Shown here: positions 7,392-14,831 of the stretch, in pieces | Layout of the letters: each line of letters begins with the position of its first letter | Position numbering within the stretch: position 1 is the stretch's first letter | Assembly (NCBI GenBank): GCA_964386785.1 | Contig: CAYLUD010000025.1 | Span: 1 to 23,816, forward strand | DNA from: SZAS-3 sp964386785 | GTDB lineage: Bacteria > Chlamydiota > Chlamydiia > Chlamydiales > JAAKFR01 | Reading direction: 5' to 3' | DNA: 23,816 nt | Notes under the pieces: generated by a model | Seen by the model: the letters and a program-made list of their open reading frames with translations, nothing else | Told to the model about the DNA's origin: nothing | Databases searched by the model: none | Translations under genes and position numbers: made by a program

Positions 7392-8264
7392 ATGCTGCGC
7401 TACTTGGGTCAGAAATTACGAAATCTATTTTCTAAATCATTAGACCCCTCCTCATGGGAGGAAGTGGAGCGCCTATTTTACCATGCAGACTTGGGACCTA
7501 TATTAAGCGAATCGCTTACAGAGCAAGCTCGTCACTACATCAAAAAACACCCTGATGCACCTCAAGATGAGGTCTTACGAGAAATAAAAAAGAAATTAGA
7601 ACGCGAGATTCCTTCATTATCTATATCCTCTGCTACGCACCATCCACATCTCATCCTCATCGTAGGTGTCAATGGCAATGGGAAAACGACGTCCGTTGCG
7701 AAGCTAGCTCACCGATATCGTCAACAAGGAAAGAAAGTCTTAGTTGGAGCTGCGGATACGTTTCGAGCAGGCGCCATAGATCAGTTAGAGCAATGGACAA
7801 AACGCTTAGATGTAGATCTTGTGAAAGGACAACCCGGAGCAGATCCTGCAGCAGTCTGTTTTGATGCAATTACAGCTGCCCTCCATCGCCAAAGTGATTA
7901 TATTCTTATCGATACGGCTGGAAGGCTGCATACAAAACAAGATTTGATGATGCAACTCGAAAAGATGCATCGCGTCTGTGATAAAGCACTTCCTGGATCC
8001 CCACATGACACGTGGCTAGTGTTAGATGCCACCTTAGGGCAAAATAGCATGGAACAGGCAAAAATATTTCATCAGCATACACCCCTCACTGGCATTCTAC
8101 TTTCCAAACTCGATAGTTCAGCTAAAGGAGGTATCGCCCTCCGGCTGCTCATGGAACTACGCCTCCCCATTCGATATGTAGGTACCGGCGAATCTATTGA
8201 CGACCTGCAACCTTTCCATCTAGATACGTTTCTGAATCAACTCCTAGATCTACCCTCTGCATGA
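7392..8264 (+). CDS. ftsY: signal recognition particle receptor FtsY
   Basis: The 290-residue protein is the NG core of the SRP receptor, the GTPase that docks SRP-ribosome complexes at the membrane. The helical N domain covers about residues 1-80. GTPase motifs follow in order: P-loop GVNGNGKTT (92-100), DTFRAGAIDQL (122-132), DTAGR (174-178), SKLD (238-241) and the closing GESIDDLQPF (266-275), all typical of FtsY rather than Ffh. No acidic A domain is present, so it is close to the minimal length. There is no Shine-Dalgarno upstream. It diverges from sucC and is followed by tyrP in the same direction after about 95 bases. Confidence 0.97.
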   Translation: MLRYLGQKLRNLFSKSLDPSSWEEVERLFYHADLGPILSESLTEQARHYIKKHPDAPQDEVLREIKKKLEREIPSLSISSATHHPHLILIVGVNGNGKTTSVAKLAHRYRQQGKKVLVGAADTFRAGAIDQLEQWTKRLDVDLVKGQPGADPAAVCFDAITAALHRQSDYILIDTAGRLHTKQDLMMQLEKMHRVCDKALPGSPHDTWLVLDATLGQNSMEQAKIFHQHTPLTGILLSKLDSSAKGGIALRLLMELRLPIRYVGTGESIDDLQPFHLDTFLNQLLDLPSA

Positions 8265-8359
8265 AATAATTCATTATAAAAAACATATAATAGGTAGCCA
8301 ACCTATTCATTAAGATAAAGTGCTTGAAGGGCAATACGGCTCCTTGATACCCTTTTCCC

Positions 8360-9520
8360 ATGTTAGAAAAACAAGGGTCTATTTTAGGGGGCACGTTACT
8401 AGTAGCAGGCACCACGATTGGGGGGGGGATGTTGGCTCTTCCTGTAGTTACGGCAGCTGGCGGTTTTGTACCTGCAGTCGTATTATTTTGTCTTTGCTGG
8501 TTATTTATGGCAGGCACGTCGGTTCTCCTGCTGGATCTTTTTCTGACACAGCCCAAAGAGACGAATTTACTCTCGCTAGCGACTGTCTCTTTTGGCAAAA
8601 AAGGTCGTATCTCTACATGGATTCTGTATCTCTTTCTATTTTCCTGTTTAATGGTTGCCTATGTCTCTGGAGGTGGAGAGCTCGTCGCTTCATGTCTTGA
8701 CCTCCCCCCCTACTTAGGCCCCCCTCTGTTTCTATTACTATTTACTCCCTTCCTTGCATTAGGTCCTCATATGGTGGATCGGCTGAACTTCTGGATGATG
8801 CTGGGCCTAATTGCTTGTTTTCTAGTGTTTTTAGGAACTGGAATCACACGCATTGAACCAAGCTATTTGCAGCATCACAATATACTACAAGCCATGGGAG
8901 CCACCCCACTCCTGTTTACTTCATTTGGATTCCAAGGCCTGGTGCCCACTCTCACGAACTATTTAGGTAGAGATCGACGGGCAACTCTCTATGCCATTCT
9001 ATGGGGTAGTTTGATTCCCTTGTTCATTTATATTTTATGGGAAGCGCTGATCTTAGGTCTCATCCCTCTCCCTATTTTAGAATTAGCTGTTCTTTTTGGA
9101 CAAACCGCCATTACCCCACTCAAAAACACGCTCCATGCTCCATGGCTTTATGTGGCGGGACAAATTTTCGCTTTTTTGACAATTGTGACTTCTTTTCTAG
9201 GCGTAGGGCTTGCTTTTGTCGACTTCCTAGCTGACGGATTGTCGATAAAAAAAACGGGGTCTCGACGTCTGTTTTTGACTTTGCTGGTTGCTATTCCTCC
9301 TGCTATTCTAGCGATGTTCAATCCCTGTCTTTTTCTCAAGGCTCTCCATTATGGAGGAGGATTAGGATGTGCGCTCTTACTCGGAGTGTTTCCGATCGCC
9401 ATGGCGTGGAGGATGCGCACATACAAAAAGCCTTTTCTTTCGCCTTCCATTCTCATCATCATGGGTCTTTTTGTGTTGTCGATCATTGTCATGATGGTCA
9501 AACAAGTCTTCCACCTATAA
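8360..9520 (+). CDS. tyrP: aromatic amino acid transporter, HAAAP (TyrP/Mtr) family
   Basis: The 386-residue protein is almost wholly hydrophobic, with about ten to eleven membrane segments. The first segment carries GTTIGGGMLALPVVTAAGG (18-36), the substrate-site signature of hydroxy/aromatic amino acid permeases. GVGLAFVDFLADG further on is also typical. It would import tyrosine or tryptophan by proton symport at the inner membrane, which suits an intracellular organism with limited amino acid synthesis. C. trachomatis carries two adjacent tyrP copies; here only one is present. The ATG at 8360 has no clear Shine-Dalgarno. Confidence 0.93.
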   Translation: MLEKQGSILGGTLLVAGTTIGGGMLALPVVTAAGGFVPAVVLFCLCWLFMAGTSVLLLDLFLTQPKETNLLSLATVSFGKKGRISTWILYLFLFSCLMVAYVSGGGELVASCLDLPPYLGPPLFLLLFTPFLALGPHMVDRLNFWMMLGLIACFLVFLGTGITRIEPSYLQHHNILQAMGATPLLFTSFGFQGLVPTLTNYLGRDRRATLYAILWGSLIPLFIYILWEALILGLIPLPILELAVLFGQTAITPLKNTLHAPWLYVAGQIFAFLTIVTSFLGVGLAFVDFLADGLSIKKTGSRRLFLTLLVAIPPAILAMFNPCLFLKALHYGGGLGCALLLGVFPIAMAWRMRTYKKPFLSPSILIIMGLFVLSIIVMMVKQVFHL

Positions 9521-9648
9521 CAGTGCCAAGATTGCAGATGACTTCGCCTCACAGAATACCCAATGGTAGGATCATTTGTGATCATCATCCATGGAGTAAG
9601 CTCGCTAATAATCCAGTATCGCAAATGCAAATCTCTAATATCAATTGG

Positions 9649-9680
9649 GATAAAAAAAATACACATTTATCTTTTTTTTT
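9649..9680 (+). terminator. AT-rich Rho-independent-like terminator after tyrP
   Basis: GATAAA (9649-9654) can pair with TTTATC (9666-9671) and is followed directly by nine T residues (9672-9680). The stem is short and weak, but the T tract is long. It would end transcription from ftsY/tyrP. Confidence 0.45.
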
Positions 9681-9753
9681 GATTCCAATAAATTTTCACA
9701 CATTCTAGATTGACCTTGTTCGAAAAAGTACCACGTATTTAGGGTATTTACGA

Positions 9754-9781
9754 TTGGCCCCGTGAGCTTTTTCCCTATATC
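9754..9781 (+). promoter_or_regulatory. candidate promoter of the envelope cassette
   Basis: TTGGCC (9754-9759) and TATATC (9776-9781) are spaced by 16 bases, each four of six to consensus. The transcript would start near 9788, about 16 bases before the ATG at 9804. Another TTGACC at 9716 region is not followed by a -10 at good spacing. Confidence 0.3.
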
Positions 9782-9803
9782 TAAATAGAAATGTGAGTTG
9801 ATT

Positions 9804-10778
9804 ATGTGGAAATGGTGTTGTGTCTTATTAATCATCCAAAAAATAGGGGCGGCATTACCCTGCATGACCTGCTCGCAAATCGTTCCATTTAGTAACTATA
9901 GTTATTTTTATCTTAACGATAAGAGCTCTAGCAACCCGGGAAGCGCCCATGGTCAGAACGTTGTGGTAGGCTTTAACTCCATCTTTTCCCCTTGTTTTTT
10001 CACTAGTCTCTATGGAAATTATCAACAGTCTACTCAAAAATCACCTAGCTCAGGGGGTGAGCTCGATGTGGGGGGTGGGACTATCATCCCAGGTACTCCT
10101 TCTTTAAATACTACTAGTGGAGAAGGATGGGGTGTTGGTGGCAGTGCGAACTACTTAATGAGTCCTGTATGCTACCCTTGTCAAGCGTGGGCATATGGAA
10201 ACGTGCAGTACGTATGGGCAAGGCAAAGCTCCACTTCGACTCCCACTATCCCTACCAGCGACAGCGCATCCCCACTCAACACGCGAGGTCAAAACTGGCT
10301 CCTCGTAGGAGGGGTCAATCTTCTGGCACCTACTCGTTGCGTCAATATTTGGGGAAACATCAATTATTTATATGCAAAAAACCATACCAATGGAGGCAGC
10401 TCTACGGTTATTGCTGAAGGTTTTCAAACGTTTGATGAAACCGTATCCACATCGGGGTCTATTTTAGGGGTGACTAGTGCTACATCAACGCTCGTTTTTT
10501 TCCCCTGCTCGCTTTTCAATCCTCTTGTGATTGGCGGAGTTTCTTATGATACGCTACGCAAAAATAGCATACCTACTCAAGTAGCCACTAGCGGAACAGA
10601 CCCTATAGGAACTTCCTCAGGATCTGCACCCAACAGGGCTCGATTTGAATGGAATGTAGGAGCTGGCCTTGCAATCAAAAAAGAACAGATTACTTTTACT
10701 GCCTCGTATCTCCATAGACAAAGGGCAGGGCCTATTATGATGGATACTCTATCGATATATGGATCTTACACATTTTAG
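9804..10778 (+). CDS. predicted outer-membrane beta-barrel protein with cysteines at turns
   Basis: The likely start is the ATG at 9804 (324 aa); a TTG two codons earlier is less likely. Residues 1 to about 17-19 form a hydrophobic export signal. The rest alternates short amphipathic strands rich in aromatic and small residues with Ser/Thr/Gly/Pro-rich loops. It ends LSIYGSYTF, with the C-terminal phenylalanine typical of barrels inserted by BamA. Seven cysteines remain after the signal (20, 23, 64, 123, 126, 169, 215). Four sites have the form P-x(0-2)-C at the point where one strand ends and the next begins: FSPC, PVCYPC, APTRC, FFPC. This suggests cysteines at short periplasmic turns, suited to the disulphide-linked chlamydial outer-membrane complex. 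It is not a recognisable MOMP or Pmp. The next gene starts 10 bases downstream. Confidence 0.75.
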   Translation: MWKWCCVLLIIQKIGAALPCMTCSQIVPFSNYSYFYLNDKSSSNPGSAHGQNVVVGFNSIFSPCFFTSLYGNYQQSTQKSPSSGGELDVGGGTIIPGTPSLNTTSGEGWGVGGSANYLMSPVCYPCQAWAYGNVQYVWARQSSTSTPTIPTSDSASPLNTRGQNWLLVGGVNLLAPTRCVNIWGNINYLYAKNHTNGGSSTVIAEGFQTFDETVSTSGSILGVTSATSTLVFFPCSLFNPLVIGGVSYDTLRKNSIPTQVATSGTDPIGTSSGSAPNRARFEWNVGAGLAIKKEQITFTASYLHRQRAGPIMMDTLSIYGSYTF

Positions 10779-10787
10779 GAATGCATC

Positions 10788-12110
10788 ATGAAAAAACTTG
10801 CCCTTTTAATTTTACTTCCTCTTTCCTTGTCTGCAGAAATGCTCTCTATTGCTCCAGGAACAACTCCCTACGACATAATGCAGTTAGCATATTCCGAATT
10901 TACCAAAAGCAATAACCCCAATCCGCAAGTTGCGGCTACTGAGTTGGCTAATGACTACAAAAATTTACAAAATAGTAAAGGAGAAGTCTTTGCCTCAGCC
11001 TATGCCATAGCGCGGATCGAAGGCAAGACTGCAGATCAGGCAACAGCGTTTGCACAGACATATACTCCAGCTTATCAAAATGCTATAGATCAAGGTCATT
11101 CTGCAGAATATTCTGCTGCATATGCGTATAACTATCAGGCTGCATCCGGTGGCAATACAGACCCCACATATCTCCATGGTTACGCTACCGCTAAAGCAGA
11201 AGGTTATGATAACGAGAAGGCACAGACATATGCGACTGTCTATATGACTTTCCTCAAGGATGGAATGCAAGAAACGGATGCTCATACTGCTGCTTCTTTC
11301 ATGACAGATCCGGCAACTACGGATTTATATCGTAACGTATACAAGAGTACATTCTCTATTCCATTTACCAATGCCTATGTAACTGCCATACAACAAGGCC
11401 ATACCGAAGCATATGCAGAGAACTATGCTCAAGCTAAAGTGCATGGCCACTCCTCGTATTATGCCTCTATCTACGCTGAAAGCATAGGGAATGGAAAATC
11501 AGCAACGTATGCCCAAGCATATGCCTCGATGATCGAGCAAAATAGGGACACAGATTACGCAAATATTTATGCCACTATGATCGAGAACGGAAATACTCAG
11601 AACCAGGCACAAGTCTATGTTGACAACTACATGAAACAGATTAGTTTAGGCAAGACTGCAGTATATGCTCAAGCATATGCTGAATCTATCATGCAAGGGA
11701 CAAGGGATGACTGGGCTATGGAGTATGCGTCGAGTATTGCAAACGGTCATAGTAGAGAATACGCTTCCGCTTATGCGAATGCTTATGCGAATGCTTATGC
11801 TGACGCACAATCGTGGCAATTTCAGAATCCTGCTCTGTATGCCTCTGCTTATATGCAAGCATTAGAAGAGGGTTATGATACAAATTTTGCTGAATTATAT
11901 GCGATGAGAATCCATGCTGGCAATACACCGGAGGACGCCCACAGCATTGCGGCAGCGCAAGTAACTAGTCTCGCTAACTTTGGACCCAATACATCCCCAC
12001 CAGCAGCCAACCCCCTATTCATTTTCAACTTCAATATGATCAATCAGAGTACAGGGATGACTCCCAATACCTCTCCTACTCCTAGCCTGACGATTCCCCA
12101 CTCGATGTAA
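10788..12110 (+). CDS. exported protein of 16-residue YA repeats (unknown family)
   Basis: The 440-residue product has a clear signal peptide (MKKLALLILLPLSLSA, cleavage after residue 16). It has no cysteine and a long repeat region from about 65 to 395. The unit is 16 residues, roughly YAxxYAxxIxxGxSxx, most regular between residues 204 and 320. The conserved glycine (or N252) falls at 204, 220, 236, 252, 268, 288, 304, 320, 362 and 378, so spacing is 16, or 16 plus 4. The region should be helical, with Gly-polar turns breaking it. Residues 398-440 are rich in Pro, Thr, Ser and Asn. AGGA overlaps the stop of the barrel gene seven bases before the ATG, so the two are cotranscribed. I do not recognise the family. 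A surface or periplasmic adhesin-like or scaffold role is only a guess. Confidence 0.8.
   Translation: MKKLALLILLPLSLSAEMLSIAPGTTPYDIMQLAYSEFTKSNNPNPQVAATELANDYKNLQNSKGEVFASAYAIARIEGKTADQATAFAQTYTPAYQNAIDQGHSAEYSAAYAYNYQAASGGNTDPTYLHGYATAKAEGYDNEKAQTYATVYMTFLKDGMQETDAHTAASFMTDPATTDLYRNVYKSTFSIPFTNAYVTAIQQGHTEAYAENYAQAKVHGHSSYYASIYAESIGNGKSATYAQAYASMIEQNRDTDYANIYATMIENGNTQNQAQVYVDNYMKQISLGKTAVYAQAYAESIMQGTRDDWAMEYASSIANGHSREYASAYANAYANAYADAQSWQFQNPALYASAYMQALEEGYDTNFAELYAMRIHAGNTPEDAHSIAAAQVTSLANFGPNTSPPAANPLFIFNFNMINQSTGMTPNTSPTPSLTIPHSM
11769..11800 (+). repeat. 12-bp tandem repeat inside the YA-repeat gene
   Basis: GCTTATGCGAAT occurs twice in perfect tandem (11769-11780, 11781-11792) followed by the first eight bases of a third copy (11793-11800). 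It encodes AYAN-AYAN-AYA. Gain or loss of a copy keeps the reading frame. Confidence 0.9.
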
Positions 12111-12117
12111 ATGAAGT

Positions 12118-12143
12118 ATTGTTCATGTAATATGAATAATTTT
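12118..12143 (+). terminator. weak terminator after the YA-repeat gene
   Basis: ATTGTTCAT (12118-12126) pairs with ATGAATAAT (12132-12140), nine pairs including one G-T wobble, with a five-base loop. It is followed by a short T run. The stem is AT-rich, so termination may be partial. Confidence 0.4.
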
Positions 12144-12166
12144 CTTGACTATTGATTCGAGTCCTT

Positions 12167-12195
12167 TTGCAGAAAGTGATCCTTCAGGCATAATA
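12167..12195 (+). promoter_or_regulatory. candidate promoter of the BI-1 family gene
   Basis: TTGCAG (12167-12172) and ATAATA (12190-12195; CATAAT one base earlier) are 16-17 bases apart. The start would fall near 12202. AAGGAG at 12210-12215, five bases from the ATG, is one of the best ribosome binding sites in the window. Confidence 0.4.
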
Positions 12196-12220
12196 ATGAC
12201 AGATTATCAAAGGAGCATCT

Positions 12221-12940
12221 ATGTTCGATCGAAATACAATTCAAGTACAAGACGCACGGGATATTGGGGTGTTCTCTACCCGCGTGTATGGTTGGATGGC
12301 TTTGGGGCTTGCTTTTACAGCTGCTATAGCTTTTTTCCTAGCGCAAACGGGACTGTACCTTACGTTAGCCCCTTTCTGGTGGATTTGGGGACTAGCTACA
12401 TTTGGAGTGGCTATCGGCATTCAGCGCGCAGTGCAAAGCAGTAGCCTACCCACCGTTATCGGGCTTTTCTTTACCTATGCTGGGTTAGAAGGGATGCTCT
12501 TTGGTACCGTTCTCCCTCTTTTTGCTCAAGAATTTGGAGGGCAGGTGATATGGGCTGCATTTGGTGGTGCTGCTGTTGTATTTACCATGGCTATGCTATA
12601 CGGTATTTGGACTCGTTCCGACTTAACTAGCATGGGAAGGATTCTTTCCTTTGGTCTTATTGGTTTAATTGTTCTGAGCGTAATTGCTTTGGTACTCTCT
12701 TTTTTCGTTCCTGTAACATTTTTACAAGTCGTGATTAGTTGGGTTGGATTAGTGCTATTTGTAGGATTAACCGCCTATGATGCGCAAACAATTCGGGCTA
12801 TGAGCTTACAGGCTGATGTACGATCTGTAGCCTCTTATAAGCTATCCATGATCATGGCATTGAAAATGTATATCAACGTCATTATGATCTTTTGGTACCT
12901 ACTACAAATTTTTGCGAATTCTTCTTCCAATCGCAGATAA
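12221..12940 (+). CDS. yccA: Bax inhibitor-1 (BI-1/YccA/YbhL) family membrane protein
   Basis: The 239-residue protein has seven hydrophobic segments and the family layout. The N-terminus is short and cytoplasmic. TYAGLEGMLFG (the family's pattern T-x-x-G-x-G-x-x-G region) lies about 87-97, and the C-terminal half has VGLVLFVGLTAYDAQTIR followed by ALKMYINVIMIFWYLLQIF. Bacterial members act as inner-membrane pH-sensitive calcium leak channels or as FtsH regulators; the role here is not shown by the sequence. It has its own promoter and ends at a strong hairpin terminator. A homologue is part of the same conserved neighbourhood in C. trachomatis (CT819, from memory). Confidence 0.92.
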   Translation: MFDRNTIQVQDARDIGVFSTRVYGWMALGLAFTAAIAFFLAQTGLYLTLAPFWWIWGLATFGVAIGIQRAVQSSSLPTVIGLFFTYAGLEGMLFGTVLPLFAQEFGGQVIWAAFGGAAVVFTMAMLYGIWTRSDLTSMGRILSFGLIGLIVLSVIALVLSFFVPVTFLQVVISWVGLVLFVGLTAYDAQTIRAMSLQADVRSVASYKLSMIMALKMYINVIMIFWYLLQIFANSSSNRR

Positions 12941-12950
12941 TATCGGTTCC

Positions 12951-12988
12951 ATCCTCATATCTGCCACCAGATATGAGGATATATTTTT
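12951..12988 (+). terminator. strong Rho-independent terminator
   Basis: ATCCTCATATCTG (12951-12963) and CAGATATGAGGAT (12968-12980) form a perfect 13-bp stem with a CCAC loop. A T-rich tail follows (ATATTTTTT). Read on the minus strand it lacks a U tract, so it mainly ends the BI-1 transcript, though it lies just past the convergent glmS stop. Confidence 0.9.
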
Positions 12989-13010
12989 TCATAAAAATAG
13001 AGTTTCTTCT

Positions 13011-14831
13011 TTATTCGACTGTGACAGACTTAGCTAAGTTGCGGGGTTGATCAATTTCGCAACCACGACAGCGTGCTATTTCATACGCAAGAAGTTGTGT
13101 AACCACAGTTACGAGAATCGGAGCCAATTCATCTCGAGTGCGCGGCACATACAAGAGATCATCTGCCATAGGGACCTCCTCATCCTCAAATGCAATGGCT
13201 AACACGCGTCCATCTCGAGCCTTCACTTCACGCAAGTTGCTTTTCATCTTAGCCACTGTAAACGCGTCGCATAAACAGGCGACTGTTGGGCAGTCCTCAT
13301 CAATCAAAGAAATGGGGCCATGCTTCATTTCACCTGCTGCATATCCATTTGCATTGATGTAGGCAATCTCTTTCAGCTTCAGAGCTCCTTCTAACGCTGT
13401 GGGGAACATGTAACGACGTCCAAGGTAGAAAAAATTTTGATACGATGCATAGTCTTGTGCGATCTGCTGAATCTGCTGTCGACGAATCAAAATGGTCTCT
13501 ATTTGAGAAGGTAATGCTATCAAATCCTTCACAAAATGTTGCCCCTCATCTAGACTCCGACCACGCATACGTCCCAGTTTTAGAGCAATCAATGCTAGGA
13601 CTGCTAGTTGACTAGTGAATGCTTTGGTAGAAGCAACCCCAATCTCAGGTCCTGCTCGAAGAAATAAGGTTGCATCGACTTCACGAGCTAACGTGGAATT
13701 TTGGGCATTACAAATACCTACAATAGCAGCTCCTTTTTCTCGCAACTCTCGCATTGCTGCCAATGTATCTGCTGTTTCTCCAGACTGACTGATTGCAATG
13801 ACTAATGTCGCATCAAAAATGATAGGGTTTCGGTATCGAAATTCCGAGGACACTTCCACTTGCACAGGAATTCGAGCCCATTCTTCAATCATTTGCGCAC
13901 CAATTAAGCCAGCGTGGTATGAACTACCGCAGGCCAAAATAATAATCCTATCAATTTTACGCTGTGCAAAGTCTATTTCATCAAAGATCGCATTACCTTG
14001 AGACTCGGAGAAGCGAGAGAGTAGTGCATGACGCAAAGTTTTGGGCTGTTCAAATATTTCTTTGATCATATAGTGTGGGTATTCCCCTCTAGAAATATCC
14101 TCAAGCCCATGACCTAATGATTCCGTTGTTTTGGCAATGGGCATCAGCTCTGCATCAAATACAGAAATACAGCCTGCTTCCACTTTTGCTAATTCACAGC
14201 CATGCAGATAGATCACATCTCTTGTGTAGGCCAGGAATGCATTTGGATCGGAAGCTACAAAGGTTTCTTGATGCCCTATACCCAAGCAAAGAGGACTCTC
14301 TTTCGCTGCTACGATCAGGCAATCTGGATGAGCTTTATGTAATACTGCAATCGCAAAGGCTCCGTGTAATTTAGGTACAACACGTTGCACAGCTACAAGA
14401 AGATCTCCTCGATACTCTCGACCTATCCACTGGGCAATGACTTCCGTATCGGTTTCTGAGGAGAATCGAATACCTTGCGACTCCAACTCTTGGCGTAACA
14501 CTTCAAAATTCTCAATAATGCCATTATGGACGACAACAAGCTGGTTTGCAGCATCAAACAAGGGATGCGCATTCCGCTCATGTGGTTTGCCATGGGTCGC
14601 CCAACGAGTATGTGCTACTGCTAAGTGCGCGGTGCATTGTTCTGTATCTAGAATTTGTTTCAGATCGGCGACTTTACCTGTCTGCTTTCTGACATACAAT
14701 TCTCCATCAATCCAAGCTGCGATCCCTGAAGAGTCATATCCTCGGTATTCTAGATGCTGAATGCCCTCCATAACAATTTGAATGGCATTTCGATCCCGTC
14801 TCTTACCTATGTATGCTGCAATGCCACACAC
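13011..14831 (-). CDS. glmS: glutamine--fructose-6-phosphate aminotransferase
   Basis: The 606-residue enzyme makes glucosamine-6-phosphate from fructose-6-phosphate and glutamine, the first step to UDP-GlcNAc for lipid A and residual peptidoglycan. The glutaminase domain begins with the nucleophile Cys2 (MCGIAAYIG) and contains HTRWATHG. Two SIS sugar-isomerase domains follow (ACGSSYHAG, then SQSGETADT). The C-terminus ends with the family signature DQPRNLAKSVTVE. The catalytic Cys2 fixes the start as the GTG at 14831. This lies 25 bases inside the end of glmM, so glmM-glmS are translationally coupled. No glmS ribozyme can be present because there is no leader of its own. Confidence 0.98.
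   Translation of the reverse strand: MCGIAAYIGKRRDRNAIQIVMEGIQHLEYRGYDSSGIAAWIDGELYVRKQTGKVADLKQILDTEQCTAHLAVAHTRWATHGKPHERNAHPLFDAANQLVVVHNGIIENFEVLRQELESQGIRFSSETDTEVIAQWIGREYRGDLLVAVQRVVPKLHGAFAIAVLHKAHPDCLIVAAKESPLCLGIGHQETFVASDPNAFLAYTRDVIYLHGCELAKVEAGCISVFDAELMPIAKTTESLGHGLEDISRGEYPHYMIKEIFEQPKTLRHALLSRFSESQGNAIFDEIDFAQRKIDRIIILACGSSYHAGLIGAQMIEEWARIPVQVEVSSEFRYRNPIIFDATLVIAISQSGETADTLAAMRELREKGAAIVGICNAQNSTLAREVDATLFLRAGPEIGVASTKAFTSQLAVLALIALKLGRMRGRSLDEGQHFVKDLIALPSQIETILIRRQQIQQIAQDYASYQNFFYLGRRYMFPTALEGALKLKEIAYINANGYAAGEMKHGPISLIDEDCPTVACLCDAFTVAKMKSNLREVKARDGRVLAIAFEDEEVPMADDLLYVPRTRDELAPILVTVVTQLLAYEIARCRGCEIDQPRNLAKSVTVE

Larger units (their letters stand above)
9521..9803. other. 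intergenic region between tyrP and the envelope cassette
   Basis: No gene is supported in these 283 bases. They hold an AT-rich terminator near 9649-9680 and a candidate promoter near 9754-9781. A short palindrome (GATCA-TTTG-TGATC, about 9571-9585) is also present. Together these separate the following two-gene cassette from tyrP transcription. Confidence 0.6.

Noticed and set aside
8289..8307. AATAGGT / ACCTATT stem between ftsY and tyrP
   Set aside because: A 7-bp stem with a 5-base loop is present, but there is no T tract, so it is not supported as a terminator.
8320..8700. 126-codon ORF overlapping the start of tyrP
   Set aside because: It lies in another frame of a clear transporter gene; the cysteine- and arginine-rich product is a shadow.
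10995..11285. Minus-strand ORFs within the YA-repeat gene
   Set aside because: They are produced by the repetitive codon pattern on the other strand and have no ribosome binding sites.
11769..11800. CRISPR-like or mobile repeat
   Set aside because: The 12-base copies are adjacent with no spacers and are part of a coding repeat.
12951..12988. Bidirectional terminator serving glmS as well
   Set aside because: Read on the minus strand the hairpin is not followed by a U tract, so only the plus-strand role is supported.
14700..14831. glmS ribozyme upstream of glmS
   Set aside because: The glmS start lies inside the glmM coding region, leaving no leader for a ribozyme.
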